DNA from: Clostridia bacterium
GTDB lineage: Bacteria; Bacillota; Clostridia; Lachnospirales; Lachnospiraceae
Length of the DNA: 64,000 nt
Direction: 5' to 3'
NCBI GenBank assembly: GCA_910575245.1
Contig: CAJTEN010000011.1
Location: 99,620 to 163,619, forward strand
Shown here: one piece after another, positions 8,974 to 18,240 of the stretch
Layout: each line of letters starts with the position of its first letter
How positions within the stretch are numbered: position 1 is the stretch's first letter
Position numbers and translations under genes: made by a program
The notes under the pieces: generated by a model
Told to the model about the DNA's origin: nothing
What the model saw: only the letters and a program-made list of their open reading frames with translations
Database searches by the model: none

Positions 8974-9374
8974 AGTCTCTTATCCTCCAGGTCATTCAAT
9001 ATATAAAGATTATCGATATACTCCGGGAACTCCTCCCTGGAAATCCATTTCCACTCCCCGTACTCTTCCGGCAGGACAATACGTTCTTCATCCTCGTCCT
9101 GAATTGAGCACAGATAGGCAATCCCCACACAGTGGGTATCCCCCAGCAGGTTAGACCAGGTATACTCGATCCTCTCTATGGCGCCTTCTACCGACAGCTG
9201 CTCCTCTATAGCGCGCAGCATGGTATGATCCGGAGCCTCCCCGTGCTGTACCTGGGCATCAATAAATTCCCATACAAAAGAGTTCGGAATATGGTCATCC
9301 ACCCAACGTTTGATCACCAGGTATTCATCGCCTTTTTTGATAATGCCCTTTACCCGTATATAAGTATCCTTCAT
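8970..9374 (-). CDS. Nudix-like protein coupled to pyrF
   Basis: The 134-aa protein begins MKDTYIRVKGIIKKGDEYLV, a typical Nudix beta-strand start. The Nudix box region reads GEAPDHTMLRAIEEQLSV, which keeps the first Glu and the EE pair, but the residue expected to be Glu after Arg is Ala and the leading Gly-Gly is missing. Nudix enzymes cleave nucleoside diphosphate derivatives. With a degraded box, the activity here is uncertain. It overlaps pyrF by 4 nt and follows a strong promoter, so a link to pyrimidine metabolism is suggested by position only. Confidence 0.65.
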   Translation of the reverse strand: MKDTYIRVKGIIKKGDEYLVIKRWVDDHIPNSFVWEFIDAQVQHGEAPDHTMLRAIEEQLSVEGAIERIEYTWSNLLGDTHCVGIAYLCSIQDEDEERIVLPEEYGEWKWISREEFPEYIDNLYILNDLEDKRL

Positions 9375-9462
9375 TCCTCTACCTTACCTTCCCGATAAGC
9401 CGCAGATCCCTCCGTAACAGCCCAGACCGCTCCTCTGTTACTGCCCTCTGCCGTTATCTAAA

Positions 9463-9491
9463 ATAGTATCATTGCCCTGTCCACCTGTCAA
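9463..9491 (-). promoter_or_regulatory. Promoter of the nudix-pyrF-pyrE operon
   Basis: Minus strand: TTGACA at 9486-9491, a 17-nt spacer and TACTAT at 9463-9468, a near-consensus sigma-A promoter about 90 nt upstream of the Nudix-like gene. It lies in the gap after the convergently placed end of the TPR lipoprotein gene. No PyrR-type attenuator was recognised in the short leader. Confidence 0.6.
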
Positions 9492-9513
9492 TCTGCAAAC
9501 ACAGAGGACAAAA

Positions 9514-10614
9514 TCATCTGGTTTTCAAGAATTCATATTCCCGCTTCGCCGTCCCGTCATCCGGATAAGAAGTCAGATAACTGCTCATCAGCGCAGACGC
9601 GGTCTTATAATCTCCCATGTATTCATAGGCCACAATCTCATTGAATTTAAGCGTCTGCAGCATGCCGTTATCCTCGATCTTCATCGCCGCCTGAAAAGCC
9701 TCCAGCGCCTGGCTGTATTCCTTCATCTCCATCCTGCACAGCCCCAGCTGGTTATAGATCTCTGCCTTGCTCTGGTCATTCTCCGTATATCCGGCGTAAA
9801 TCCCCGAAGCATAGTTATAATCCCCCAGCGCTTCGTAGGTTCTTCCAAGATAGAGCGCCGCTCCATACTCCTTCGACGTATCAAGCCTGGACAAATGATC
9901 CCGGGCATTCTCATAGTCGCCCATATAATAGCACATGCGGCCCATGTCGTAATCGGAGATGGACTTCTCATTCTCAGCCATCGCCTTCTGCAGATAAGTG
10001 ATGCCCGCGTCCTTATAGCCATACTCTTCCAGCGCCATATAAATACGGAGCATCTGGTCATAGTCCTTTCCGTCCAGGGCAATGGCCGCGTCAAAATCCT
10101 TACTGGCTTCTTCAAACAGGTTCTGGGACAGCTTGACATATCCTCTCAGAAAGCAGGCATCCTTCTCCTTCGGCCGAAGCGCCAAGATCGCGTCATAAGC
10201 CTTCACCGCATCCTGAGGACGCCCACTCTTATAATAGGCAGTGGCGAGATAATAATTGATGTCAAAATCCATATCCTCGACTCTTCCGCCGCTCTCATGC
10301 AGCGCCGCCTCCAAATAGAGAATGGCATTCTCATACTGGGTCAGTCCCATGTAGGCCAGTCCCATGCCGCGGTATAGCTTCCGCTTCTCTTCTCCCTCCT
10401 CCAGGGCGCTGTCAAAATATCCAAGTGCCTCTTCATACGCCAGAGCCTCAACGGCATCCATCCCCTGCTTCGTATAGCTGACCTGCCTCTGTGTACCGCA
10501 TCCGGCCAGCAGCAGCACCGCCATAGCCAGCGGCAGTACACATCCCGCTCGATGCTGCCGGCCTGTCCTGTCCTGCTGGCTTATCCTCTTTCTCATTAAA
10601 GTATCTATCATCAT
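9514..10614 (-). CDS. TPR-repeat lipoprotein
   Basis: The 366-aa protein has a positively charged N-terminus, a hydrophobic segment and the lipobox LLAGC near residue 38, so it should be lipid-anchored on the outer face of the membrane. The rest is tetratricopeptide repeats. Pairs of helices with the A/Y/G pattern recur about every 34 residues, for example LYRGMGLAYMGLTQYENAIL and IYNQLGLCRMEMKEYSQALE. This implies a protein-protein scaffold, with no enzyme motif visible. The ribosome-binding site is weak (GGATAAG), so the exact start among the first Met codons is uncertain. Confidence 0.8.
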   Translation of the reverse strand: MMIDTLMRKRISQQDRTGRQHRAGCVLPLAMAVLLLAGCGTQRQVSYTKQGMDAVEALAYEEALGYFDSALEEGEEKRKLYRGMGLAYMGLTQYENAILYLEAALHESGGRVEDMDFDINYYLATAYYKSGRPQDAVKAYDAILALRPKEKDACFLRGYVKLSQNLFEEASKDFDAAIALDGKDYDQMLRIYMALEEYGYKDAGITYLQKAMAENEKSISDYDMGRMCYYMGDYENARDHLSRLDTSKEYGAALYLGRTYEALGDYNYASGIYAGYTENDQSKAEIYNQLGLCRMEMKEYSQALEAFQAAMKIEDNGMLQTLKFNEIVAYEYMGDYKTASALMSSYLTSYPDDGTAKREYEFLKTR

Positions 10615-10646
10615 CTTATCCGGTTTCTTACTCTTCTCTGTTCCAT

Positions 10647-10687
10647 TCGTCCGTCTGTAACAGACTGCTGAAAGCAGACGGACGTTA
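10647..10687. terminator. Intergenic hairpin between TPR and YdcF genes
   Basis: Perfect 10-bp arms CGTCCGTCTG / CAGACGGACG flank a 15-nt loop between the divergently spaced ends of two minus-strand genes. There is no clear T-run on either side, so it may be a terminator for the YdcF-family gene or simply a structured spacer. Confidence 0.35.
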
Positions 10688-10752
10688 CTTCGCTTATTCC
10701 AGAAACATCATACCATATCCTGCCTTCAAATCCAATCAAGGCAGTGATTTTT

Positions 10753-11508
10753 TTATAAAAAATTCCCAAATACGAAATCTTTCATCACGCCGAAAAATTC
10801 CCTCACCATATTATTCAGCTGTAAATATACATTGGACCGTGCCGAAATACCGCACACATCCCGAAACCCGGCAGCCTTCGCCAGCGAAACCCCTCTGAAT
10901 ACATGGAAGTTATTGGTAACGATTCCCACACTGCTGTCCAGGTCACCGATCAGCGCGGCACTGTAGGCAATATTCTCTGATGTATCGGTAGACTGGTCCT
11001 CTTTCACGATCCGCTCCGGTTCTATCCCTCTGCCTGTGAGATACTGATACATCCCCTCCGCTTCACTGCAGGGTTCATTACGTCCCTGCCCTCCTGATAC
11101 GATGCAGACCGTATTCTCATTGGCCGTCAGATATTCATATGCCTTATCCAGACGGAACTTAAGCACTGCGCTCGGCCCCTTCTCCTTCATCTGTGCTCCC
11201 AGCACAATAATATAGTCCAGATCTGCCTTTCCTTCATCATGATATCTGCTTACAATACATCCCTCCACAATGGCAAAGAGAAGGATTCCTGCCGCCATAA
11301 GCAAACAGAAAGTACGCCGCAGCAGCCCCGGCGCCTTATCCCACAGCCCGAAATGCAGCATACCCGCAAACACCGTCAGGCAGATACCTCCCGCCGCCCA
11401 CACAAGATAAAACCTGCTGCCCGATCTGAGCAGAAACACTGCCGCGCAGTATAGAAAGCAGAACACTGCCGCCAGAATACATAACACGCCCATAAGTCTC
11501 TTTCCCAT
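10753..11508 (-). CDS. YdcF/SanA-family (DUF218) membrane protein
   Basis: The 251-aa protein has three hydrophobic segments in residues 1-85 and a DUF218 domain after that. The family core is seen as DYIIVLGAQMKEKGPSAVL (near 97), CIVSGGQGRNEPCSEAEGM, and IVKEDQSTDTSENIAYS near 168. Members with this layout act in envelope or peptidoglycan metabolism, but the substrate is not established. It has the ElyC-like arrangement of membrane anchor followed by the domain. It stands alone, with 244 nt to the upstream Hpt gene. Confidence 0.8.
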   Translation of the reverse strand: MGKRLMGVLCILAAVFCFLYCAAVFLLRSGSRFYLVWAAGGICLTVFAGMLHFGLWDKAPGLLRRTFCLLMAAGILLFAIVEGCIVSRYHDEGKADLDYIIVLGAQMKEKGPSAVLKFRLDKAYEYLTANENTVCIVSGGQGRNEPCSEAEGMYQYLTGRGIEPERIVKEDQSTDTSENIAYSAALIGDLDSSVGIVTNNFHVFRGVSLAKAAGFRDVCGISARSNVYLQLNNMVREFFGVMKDFVFGNFL

Positions 11509-11733
11509 CCTGAATTCATTCCCTTTCCCTGTATTTTCTCTTTTTTATCGGCAAGTAACGGTTCAGGAAAACCTGCGCATTCCGAATGTGGACAGCAGCC
11601 TCCGATGTCCTGTATCCGGCATAACAGAAGAAGCAGGCTCGACCGGCCTGCCCCATACTCTTCCACTACTCTGTTGCCCACTATTCACCGACACGGTCAG
11701 CGCTGCTCCTGCAAACCCGTTACCATACGCTGC

Positions 11734-12081
11734 CTATAAAGACTGAATCACTTCCCGTGTCCTGTCGTACATCTCCGTCACCTGATCCATATAGGTAAGA
11801 ATCTTCTCTTCGTCGTAAGGCTCTGACCGTACCTCATCCGTCAGCGGCACCGCGTATTCCAGAATGCCGTCCAGACCGAGATTCCCGCACAGGCCCTTCA
11901 CTGTATGGGCATAGGTAAAAGCATCCTTCCAGCGCTTCTCGTCTACCGCCTTCCGCAGTTCTCCATAGTTCTTGTCATCGAGGAATTTCCGCAGCATCCT
12001 CAGATAAAAATCCTCCTTACCCATGAAGCGCTTGAGCACCTCATCATATTTCACACCGATTGTCTGCAATTTCTCTCTCAT
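11734..12081 (-). CDS. Stand-alone Hpt phosphotransfer protein
   Basis: The 115-aa protein is a single histidine phosphotransfer domain: a helical bundle with the motif AHTVKGLCGNLGL, whose His (about residue 59) would carry the phosphate. The GG(A/T)GATGAG region ahead of the ATG gives a usable ribosome-binding site. It lies about 1.3 kb from a hybrid kinase (13369-16512) that has two receiver domains but no Hpt of its own. The two are plausible phosphorelay partners, an inference from domain content. Confidence 0.85.
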   Translation of the reverse strand: MREKLQTIGVKYDEVLKRFMGKEDFYLRMLRKFLDDKNYGELRKAVDEKRWKDAFTYAHTVKGLCGNLGLDGILEYAVPLTDEVRSEPYDEEKILTYMDQVTEMYDRTREVIQSL

Positions 12082-12385
12082 TCGCTCATCCCCTTATCAT
12101 ACTTGTGCCCATGTCTGCTTCGGCACAAGCAGCTGCCATCCTTTTCTTTTTTATATTTTTTCCTGGGACTACAAACGTCCACAATAAAGTGTAGATTTGA
12201 TATCCGTACTGTTACCAAATCTTCTATATTTAGATTACGTTCTTTTCGGGTAAATAGCAAGTATTTTTTATTTTTCTCCGTTGTATAATTAAAAAAGTCG
12301 TGATAGAATTTCCATAGATTAAAACCATATCTAATACCCGGTTTTGACAGTAAATCATTTTCAACGATAAGGAGATGTTACGAAT
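12082..12385. other. Divergent intergenic region, Hpt versus hemerythrin gene
   Basis: This 304-nt AT-rich spacer separates two divergently transcribed genes. A plus-strand TATAAT at 12285-12290 is a candidate -10 element for the hemerythrin gene, without a convincing -35. TTGACA at 12344-12349 lies too near the start codon to serve it. AAGGAGATG provides the ribosome-binding site. No repeat or RNA gene was seen. Confidence 0.4.
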
Positions 12386-13282
12386 ATGGCAGAAATCAAA
12401 TGGAATGACCGTTATAATCTAGGCGTGGAAGAAATTGACAAAGCGCACCAGAAGCTTTTTGCGATCGTCAACAAACTGATCTCTTTCACCGAGAATCCGG
12501 ATAAGCAGCAACATGCCTGCCGGGAAGGAATCAAATATTTTAAAAGCTACACTCTCAGACATTTCGCGGAAGAGGAAGCTTACATGCAGTCCATTGCTTA
12601 CGCGAAACTATCTATGCACAAGCGTCTGCACAATAATCTTCGGGATAAGACTCTGCCTGCCCTGGAGGATGAACTGGAAGCACAGAACTACTCGGTTGAG
12701 TCCGTACAGCATTTCATCGGAATCTGTGTCGGATGGCTGACCAGCCATATTATGGTGGAGGATCTTGCCATCATCGGTAAAAATACCAATAAATGGGTAT
12801 ATAAACCCTCCGAAGATAAGCTGGATTCCGTTATCAAAGCAGCAACCCAGGGACTGAAGACTCTGTGCCGTTCCCGGATACAGCTTGTCAGCCAACAATA
12901 CAGCGGAGAATCCTTTACTTCCGGCAATCTTCTCTGCTACCGTTTAACCTATTCAGCCAAGGCCAATGATCAGCAGCAATTCTATCTGGTATATGAAGAG
13001 TCTGCCGCCATCCGTACCCTCAGTGATATTCTGGATATGGAGATCAAGCGGCTGGACAAAACCGTGGTGGATGCCATGCGGATGCTCTCGGTTCAGTATG
13101 TAGATTACATCAAGAAATATTTTCCCGGCTCCGACAGGTACACAATGGCGAAGACGAACCTGCTGAGTTTTGATCAGTTTACCAAGATCTTCTATAAGCA
13201 GTGCCCTGTCTGCAGTCTTCTGTTTAATGTGGATGACAAGGGATATGTTGTCCTGTGTGTTGACATGTTTGCTACTCCATAA
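12386..13282 (+). CDS. Bacteriohemerythrin-domain protein with unknown C-terminal domain
   Basis: Residues 1-135 are a hemerythrin domain. Iron ligands can be matched in DKAHQKLF, RHFAEEEAYM, MHKRLHNNL and SHIMVEDLAI (H, HxxxE, HxxxH, HxxxxD), so it should bind a di-iron centre that senses or carries O2 or related gases. The last ~140 residues form a separate alpha/beta domain that I do not recognise. It has a loose resemblance to CheX/CheC-type folds, which is weak. It sits beside signalling genes (Hpt, hybrid kinase), so an oxygen- or redox-sensing input is possible. GGAGATG lies upstream of the ATG. Confidence 0.8.
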   Translation: MAEIKWNDRYNLGVEEIDKAHQKLFAIVNKLISFTENPDKQQHACREGIKYFKSYTLRHFAEEEAYMQSIAYAKLSMHKRLHNNLRDKTLPALEDELEAQNYSVESVQHFIGICVGWLTSHIMVEDLAIIGKNTNKWVYKPSEDKLDSVIKAATQGLKTLCRSRIQLVSQQYSGESFTSGNLLCYRLTYSAKANDQQQFYLVYEESAAIRTLSDILDMEIKRLDKTVVDAMRMLSVQYVDYIKKYFPGSDRYTMAKTNLLSFDQFTKIFYKQCPVCSLLFNVDDKGYVVLCVDMFATP

Positions 13283-13300
13283 TTATCCTGCGTTACATAG

Positions 13301-13337
13301 AAGGAACTGTTACCTCCACCGCAACAGTTCCTTTCTT
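13301..13337 (+). terminator. Terminator after the hemerythrin gene
   Basis: Arms AAGGAACTGTT and AACAGTTCCTT around a loop, followed by TCTTT, 18 nt after the hemerythrin stop codon. It lies between this plus-strand gene and the convergent hybrid kinase and could serve both. Confidence 0.75.
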
Positions 13338-13368
13338 TATGCGCCGGTACGCTCAGCGCAGCTCCTCA

Positions 13369-16300
13369 TTATGCTTTATTCAGTACCTTGCCCAGGGTAT
13401 CAAACAGAAGCTCAATATTAATCGGCTTCGCAATATGTCCATCCATACCGTACCGGAGCGCCTCCTGCTTATCTTCCTCGAAGGCATTGGCCGTCATCGC
13501 GATCACCGGTATGTCCGCCAGCTTTTTGTTCTCCAGTCTGCGGATCTGTGTGACTGCCTCATATCCGTTCATCACCGGCATCTGGACATCCATCAGTACC
13601 AGCTGATAGTATCCCGGCTCGGACTGTTTAAGCATATCCACCGCAATGCGTCCGTTCTCCGCAACTTCTGTAGTGAATCCCGCACCGCCCAATATCTCCA
13701 CGGCAATCTCCTGATTCAGCTCATTGTCCTCTGCCAGAAGAATACGTCCTGCCTGGAACTGTATCTCTTCCTTCTTCTCTTCCTCCTCCGTTTCCTCCAT
13801 GCCGACAACAGCGCGCAGACAACTCCTCAGCTCTGACATAAACAACGGTTTACTGCAGAAGGCAGTGACTCCGGCCTCCTTCGCCTCATCCTCGATATCC
13901 GACCAGTCATAGGCAGTCAGGACGATAACCGGCACATCGTCTCCCATCTCCTGCCTGATCCTCCTGGTAACCTCAACGCCGTTCATATCCGGCAGCAGCC
14001 AGTCAACAATATAGACATGATAGCAGTCCTTCCGCATATTCGCCTGGCGGGTACGAAGGACCGCCTCCTTGCCTGACAAGGTCCATTCCGCTCTCAGCCC
14101 GATCTGTCCCAGCATATAAGAGACACTGTCGCAGGTATTAAAATCATCATCCACCACCAACGCCCTGCAATTCTTCAATTCAGGAATATCCTGCTCTTCT
14201 CTCTCTTCCTCATGCGTGCGGAAGGTAAAGGAAACCGTAAATGTGGATCCCACTCCCTGCTCGCTCTCCACCTCAATGAAACCATTCATCATATCCACAA
14301 TATTCTTGGTGATGGCCATTCCCAGCCCGGTTCCCTGAATCTTGTTGATGGTGGAGTTTTCCTCCCTCTCGAAGGGTTCGAAAATGTGCTCTACGAATTC
14401 CGCACTCATACCGATTCCATTATCCTTAATGGAAAATTCATAATTCGCGTATCCCTCCGGGGCACCGGCTTTCTCCGTGATCCTCATATTGACCACACCA
14501 CCCGCACTTGTGTATTTAACCGCATTGCTAAGCAGGTTTAAGAGCACCTGGTTCAGCCGAAGCTTATCACAGTAAATATCCTCATTCCGGATATCCAGCG
14601 TATCGATCTGCAGTTCCAGCTGCTTCGCATTCACATCTGCCTGGACAATATTGCAGATGCCATGCAGAATCTCCGGCAGGCTGCACAACTTCTCCTCCAG
14701 TTGGATCTTGCCGCTTTCGATACGGCTCATATCCAGGACATCATTGATCAGGCTGAGCAAATGATTCCCGGATGTCATGATCTTCTTAAGATATTCCTCC
14801 ATCCGCTCCCTGTTATCGATATTGTTCATCGCCAGTGACGTAAACCCGACGATAGCATTCATGGGCGTACGGATATCATGAGACATATTGGAAAGAAATA
14901 CACTCTTGGCTCTGCTGGCCCTGTTCGCCTGCATGAGCGCATCCTTTAACAGACCTCTCTGCTCCATCTCATTACGGATCTCTTTATCCACGCTCCGGAC
15001 ACCCAGGACAATGCCCCGGCTTTCTGCTCTGAGCCCTGCACGGACCACTTTAAGCTGATAATACTCGGGCTTATTGTTCCAGATGATGCGGAAATTGACA
15101 TGATACTGGTCTCCCCTGGCCAGTTCCTCACGGATCCTTTCTCTGGAAAGGGCTGCCTTAAGCGTCTTGCGGTCCTCTTCACAGACGTAATTGCCCGTAT
15201 AGAAGTCCACACACTCCTCATAAGACAGATTCCTTTCCAATATATTTTCAAACATATGGTTTTCATTGTCAAAGCGCAGCGGCTTTCCTTCCCCCGTCTC
15301 AAGGTCAAAGAAGCATACCAGCTTATAATCGACACAGAGGGCATGAATCAGCTCCGTCTGATACCGCGCATTCTCTTCTTCCTGCAGTTTTCTCGCCGTG
15401 CAGTCAAGCAGAAACCTCTGATAACGGAGTTCATCGTTCTCACGCATCAGCTTCACATTACCCATGACATACCGTATCTCTCCTGCCTTGCGGCGCACGC
15501 GGTATTCCAGGCTGACACTGTCTCCTTCCTCTTTCAGCCCTCTGATGCATTCCAGCAGCTCTTCTCTGTCCTCCTCCACCACGGAAGCGGCGACCATGTC
15601 AAAACCGTCCGCCATGATTTCATCCACAGATCCATATCCCAGGATATCCAGCGCCGCCTGATTGACGCTTATGATATGCGCTCCGTCCACGCTGTGATAC
15701 ATCACACCGCAGTCTATATTGTTAAAAATCGTCTCCAGGGTACGGTTCTTCTGTATAATTTCCTGTTCGTAGGCACGTTCCTGCGTCACATCTATCGCAA
15801 CGCCTACGGTTCCCATCACACTTCCGTCAATATCATAGAGCGGCGACTTGTAAGTCTTAAGCAGCCTTGTACCATCACCTGTCTTTACACGCTCCTCGGA
15901 AACACAGGTCTTCTCACTGCTCATTACCTCCCTCTCCGACTCTATGCAGGCAGGATCGTCCTCCTCCACGTCCCAGATATAGGCATGCCTCTTGCCCTCG
16001 ACCTGCTGTCTGGTCTTGCCTACCGTGACACAGAAACTATCATTGACTTTCTCATGCACACCGTCCTTATCTTTATACCAGATTAAATTCGGAACATTGT
16101 TGATCGTGGCTTCCAGAAAATGATTCGACTGCCAATAATCCCTGCCTGTCTTGTATGTCTGCTGCCACCTTAAGAAACGGAATCTGATCTCTTCCTCCCC
16201 TGCCGGCACGGCCCATATATCCTGCACTGACGGCATCCTTTCCGTCAGGATCGGAATCTGCTCCCTCTCTGCAAGCAGTATAATCTGTGTACCTTCAGAT

Positions 16301-16512
16301 TTATTTCCGGTCAGTGTATGTACTGTCTCCCTCACATCCATATCCCGCAGGTCGGCTATGACCACATCCGCACTGTCAAAAGACACCTCCTCTGCCCCTT
16401 CGCTTCTTGTAAACGTGTGCGTAAAACAAGGCAGCGGGGCCATTCCCTCAATTACCTCAAACACATCTTTGCGAATACCCACTAAATAAAAATGAATATG
16501 GCAATGATACAT
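13369..16512 (-). CDS. Soluble hybrid histidine kinase with PAS domains and two receivers
   Basis: The 1,047-aa protein has no membrane segment. An N-terminal ~120-residue region resembles a degenerate receiver. PAS domains follow near 125-250, 255-370 and probably 375-505. The dimerization domain has MSHDIRTPMNAIVGF (His near 542). The ATPase domain has NLLSNAVKYT, DNGIGMS and GTGLGMAI. Two receivers follow, with Asp in IVDWLLPDMNG (near 834) and LMDVQMPVMNG (near 976). The layout resembles ArcB/BarA-type sensors minus the Hpt domain, which the separate Hpt protein at 11734-12081 could supply. It is divergent from the split substrate-binding gene. Confidence 0.9.
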   Translation of the reverse strand: MYHCHIHFYLVGIRKDVFEVIEGMAPLPCFTHTFTRSEGAEEVSFDSADVVIADLRDMDVRETVHTLTGNKSEGTQIILLAEREQIPILTERMPSVQDIWAVPAGEEEIRFRFLRWQQTYKTGRDYWQSNHFLEATINNVPNLIWYKDKDGVHEKVNDSFCVTVGKTRQQVEGKRHAYIWDVEEDDPACIESEREVMSSEKTCVSEERVKTGDGTRLLKTYKSPLYDIDGSVMGTVGVAIDVTQERAYEQEIIQKNRTLETIFNNIDCGVMYHSVDGAHIISVNQAALDILGYGSVDEIMADGFDMVAASVVEEDREELLECIRGLKEEGDSVSLEYRVRRKAGEIRYVMGNVKLMRENDELRYQRFLLDCTARKLQEEENARYQTELIHALCVDYKLVCFFDLETGEGKPLRFDNENHMFENILERNLSYEECVDFYTGNYVCEEDRKTLKAALSRERIREELARGDQYHVNFRIIWNNKPEYYQLKVVRAGLRAESRGIVLGVRSVDKEIRNEMEQRGLLKDALMQANRASRAKSVFLSNMSHDIRTPMNAIVGFTSLAMNNIDNRERMEEYLKKIMTSGNHLLSLINDVLDMSRIESGKIQLEEKLCSLPEILHGICNIVQADVNAKQLELQIDTLDIRNEDIYCDKLRLNQVLLNLLSNAVKYTSAGGVVNMRITEKAGAPEGYANYEFSIKDNGIGMSAEFVEHIFEPFEREENSTINKIQGTGLGMAITKNIVDMMNGFIEVESEQGVGSTFTVSFTFRTHEEEREEQDIPELKNCRALVVDDDFNTCDSVSYMLGQIGLRAEWTLSGKEAVLRTRQANMRKDCYHVYIVDWLLPDMNGVEVTRRIRQEMGDDVPVIVLTAYDWSDIEDEAKEAGVTAFCSKPLFMSELRSCLRAVVGMEETEEEEKKEEIQFQAGRILLAEDNELNQEIAVEILGGAGFTTEVAENGRIAVDMLKQSEPGYYQLVLMDVQMPVMNGYEAVTQIRRLENKKLADIPVIAMTANAFEEDKQEALRYGMDGHIAKPINIELLFDTLGKVLNKA

Positions 16513-16714
16513 TTCTCTTTCCTCCTTAAATATATGGTATCCAGCATAACATTTCAGACAGATCTGCCTTCATTGCAATGACCGTACCTATGAGCCGTGG
16601 TTGAAACGCTGGGCATAATATCTCTTCTATATGATACTGTATTTTTGGAAGCATGGCAATTACTTATTTTCAAAGTATGTAATAGACGGTAACAGTTCGT
16701 TACTATTCACGGCT

Positions 16715-16903
16715 CAATGTCATTACGTTAAGTCTATACACAGCGTCTGATATGAGAGGATTCTCCTGAGGGCCACCCCCTAACGCCGGTACTTAATGAG
16801 GTTTTCCACGAATTTAGTACCGCTGCGTTTGGAACTGAGCGAAAGCACGTCCTCAGGAGATTCCTATCATGTCAGGCGCATCCGGCTTAACTTAATGACA
16901 TTG
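16715..16903. mobile_element. MITE copy A (189 bp)
   Basis: Ends in inverted repeats of the CAATGTCATTAAGTTAA type (left copy has one change, CATTACG). Subterminal arms are also complementary (the TGATATGAGAGGATTCTCCTGAGG region against its partner), so the whole element can fold as a long hairpin with a small inner stem. It contains no gene. Flanks are mirror images, ATTCACGGCT on the left and AGCCGTGAAT on the right, the two arms of a host palindrome. Four other copies lie in the window. Confidence 0.85.
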
Positions 16904-17010
16904 AGCCGTGAATAGTAACAACAGTTCAGCCTTTCGGCTTCCCTCTTGGCTATATTTACACGTTATCACGGAATTTGCAGTAAATGCAAAGCCCTGGGCT
17001 GAATTGTTAC
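16904..17010. repeat. Host-type palindromic intergenic repeat
   Basis: Starts with the right arm of the palindrome split by MITE A (GCCGTGAATAGTAAC), then a unit running from CAGTTCAGCC to GGCTGAATTGTTAC that contains a TTTGCAGTAAATGCAAAG hairpin. The same unit recurs at 26859-26995, and its start recurs at 32552. Together with 16513-16714 this fills the 583-nt gap between the kinase and the split lipoprotein gene. I see no gene in it. Confidence 0.7.
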
Positions 17011-17095
17011 AATAGACGTACCAGTTGTTGCTGTCACCAATCACAGTCTCCTGCATAGTCTATAGTAAATGTGTAAACAGGATTTGAGGAGAATT

Positions 17096-17556
17096 ATGAA
17101 GAAAATATTCTGTCTGTTCCTCACGATAATTATGATCACCGGCTCCCTTTACGGCTGCGGCATCAAGGACGGCGCAGGCGCCGGTTCGTCCGCCTCCTCC
17201 GGCAATACGCCTGTAATACTCAATGAGGTCGCCCACTCTATTTTCTATGCACCCATGTATGTGGCGATCGAGGAGGGCTATTTTACAGAAGAGGGCATAG
17301 ACCTGACTCTGGTCACCGGATTTGGCGCCGACAAGACAATGACAGCACTGCTGACGGATGAAGCCGACATAGGCTTTATGGGCAGTGAAAGCACTATCTA
17401 TACTTATAAGGAAGGCGCTTCCGACTACGCTGTCAATTTCGCACAGTTGACCCAGCGGGCCGGTAATTTCCTGGTTTCCAGAGAACCGATCGATAACTTC
17501 AGCTGGGATATGTTAATCGGAAAAGATGTTCTTGGCGGCAGGGCAGGCGGTATGCC
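17096..17556 (+). pseudogene. Substrate-binding lipoprotein, 5' part (split by insertion)
   Basis: N-terminal 153 codons of an ABC-transporter substrate-binding protein of the SsuA/NMT1-THI5-like type. The start MKKIFCLFLTIIMITG has a lipobox GSLYGC and is preceded by GAGGAGA. HSIFYAPMYVAIEEGYFTEE and the GADKTMTALLTDEADIGFMG region are the typical first lobe. The reading breaks at codons for AGGMP, where a mobile element begins, and resumes at 23130. Joined across the 15-bp core, the two parts give 1,020 nt, exactly 340 codons with the stop. Ligand unknown. No permease or ATPase gene is adjacent. Confidence 0.85.
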
Positions 17557-17654
17557 CAGCCATGATGTAACATGGGAACACATCAGAGGAGTTTATGAGC
17601 GGACAAGCCGGAAAGCCCCGGATTTAAAGGTTTCTAAATATGATGAAAAGGTTG

Positions 17655-18106
17655 TTTCCGTACTATTCTGTTCCGTGGTATTGTGGCAAAAGCAAAAGAT
17701 TTTCTGCAAAACCTTATCCGAGAAAAAGATATGCCGCCTAAACCTACGCTTGATATTAATATGGCACAGTTCCGCCATATGCGAAATCTGATGATAAAGG
17801 TGCAAGATAAGGCGGTAAAAATCAAAACCTGCAGGACAAAGTTTTGCCGCAGTTGAAACAGCAGCTTGCCGATACAAAGGGGCTTTTCAAAGGCAAAGAA
17901 CGAAAAGCGTTGTGGAACAGTACAATCGTGACCTTGCCGAGTGGGATTATCAAGCCAGCAGGAAACCGACAGCCGCCGCCAAAGAACAGCACAGACCGCC
18001 CGAAAAGCAGAGCGTGCCAAAACATCTGCAAGAGATACAGGAACGCAACAAACAGAAACCACCGCAAAGACAGCGTAAGAAATCCATTGACAGAGATAGC
18101 CGATAG
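17655..18106 (+). pseudogene. Remnant of a MobA/MobL-type relaxase C-terminus
   Basis: Pieces of one protein are spread over different frames. KDMPPKPTLDINMAQFRHMR continues after a shift near 17825 as LQDKVLPQLKQQLADTKGLF, and after another near 17910 as EQYNRDLAEWDYQASRKP, ending in a Lys/Arg/Gln-rich tail before the stop at 18104-18106. Such charged, helical tails are common in relaxases of Firmicutes mobilizable elements. The N-terminal catalytic part is absent. The assignment is by resemblance and the domain itself is missing. Confidence 0.5.
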
Positions 18107-18240
18107 GCATTGAAAAACCACCGTTATGGAGTTACCCATAGCGGCGGCATACATAATCATTTACTACCTGCAAGCGTGATTTTTATATCTCGTTTTCTAA
18201 GTCCTATCATAGTATTTCCCATCACAATTTACCGAATATT

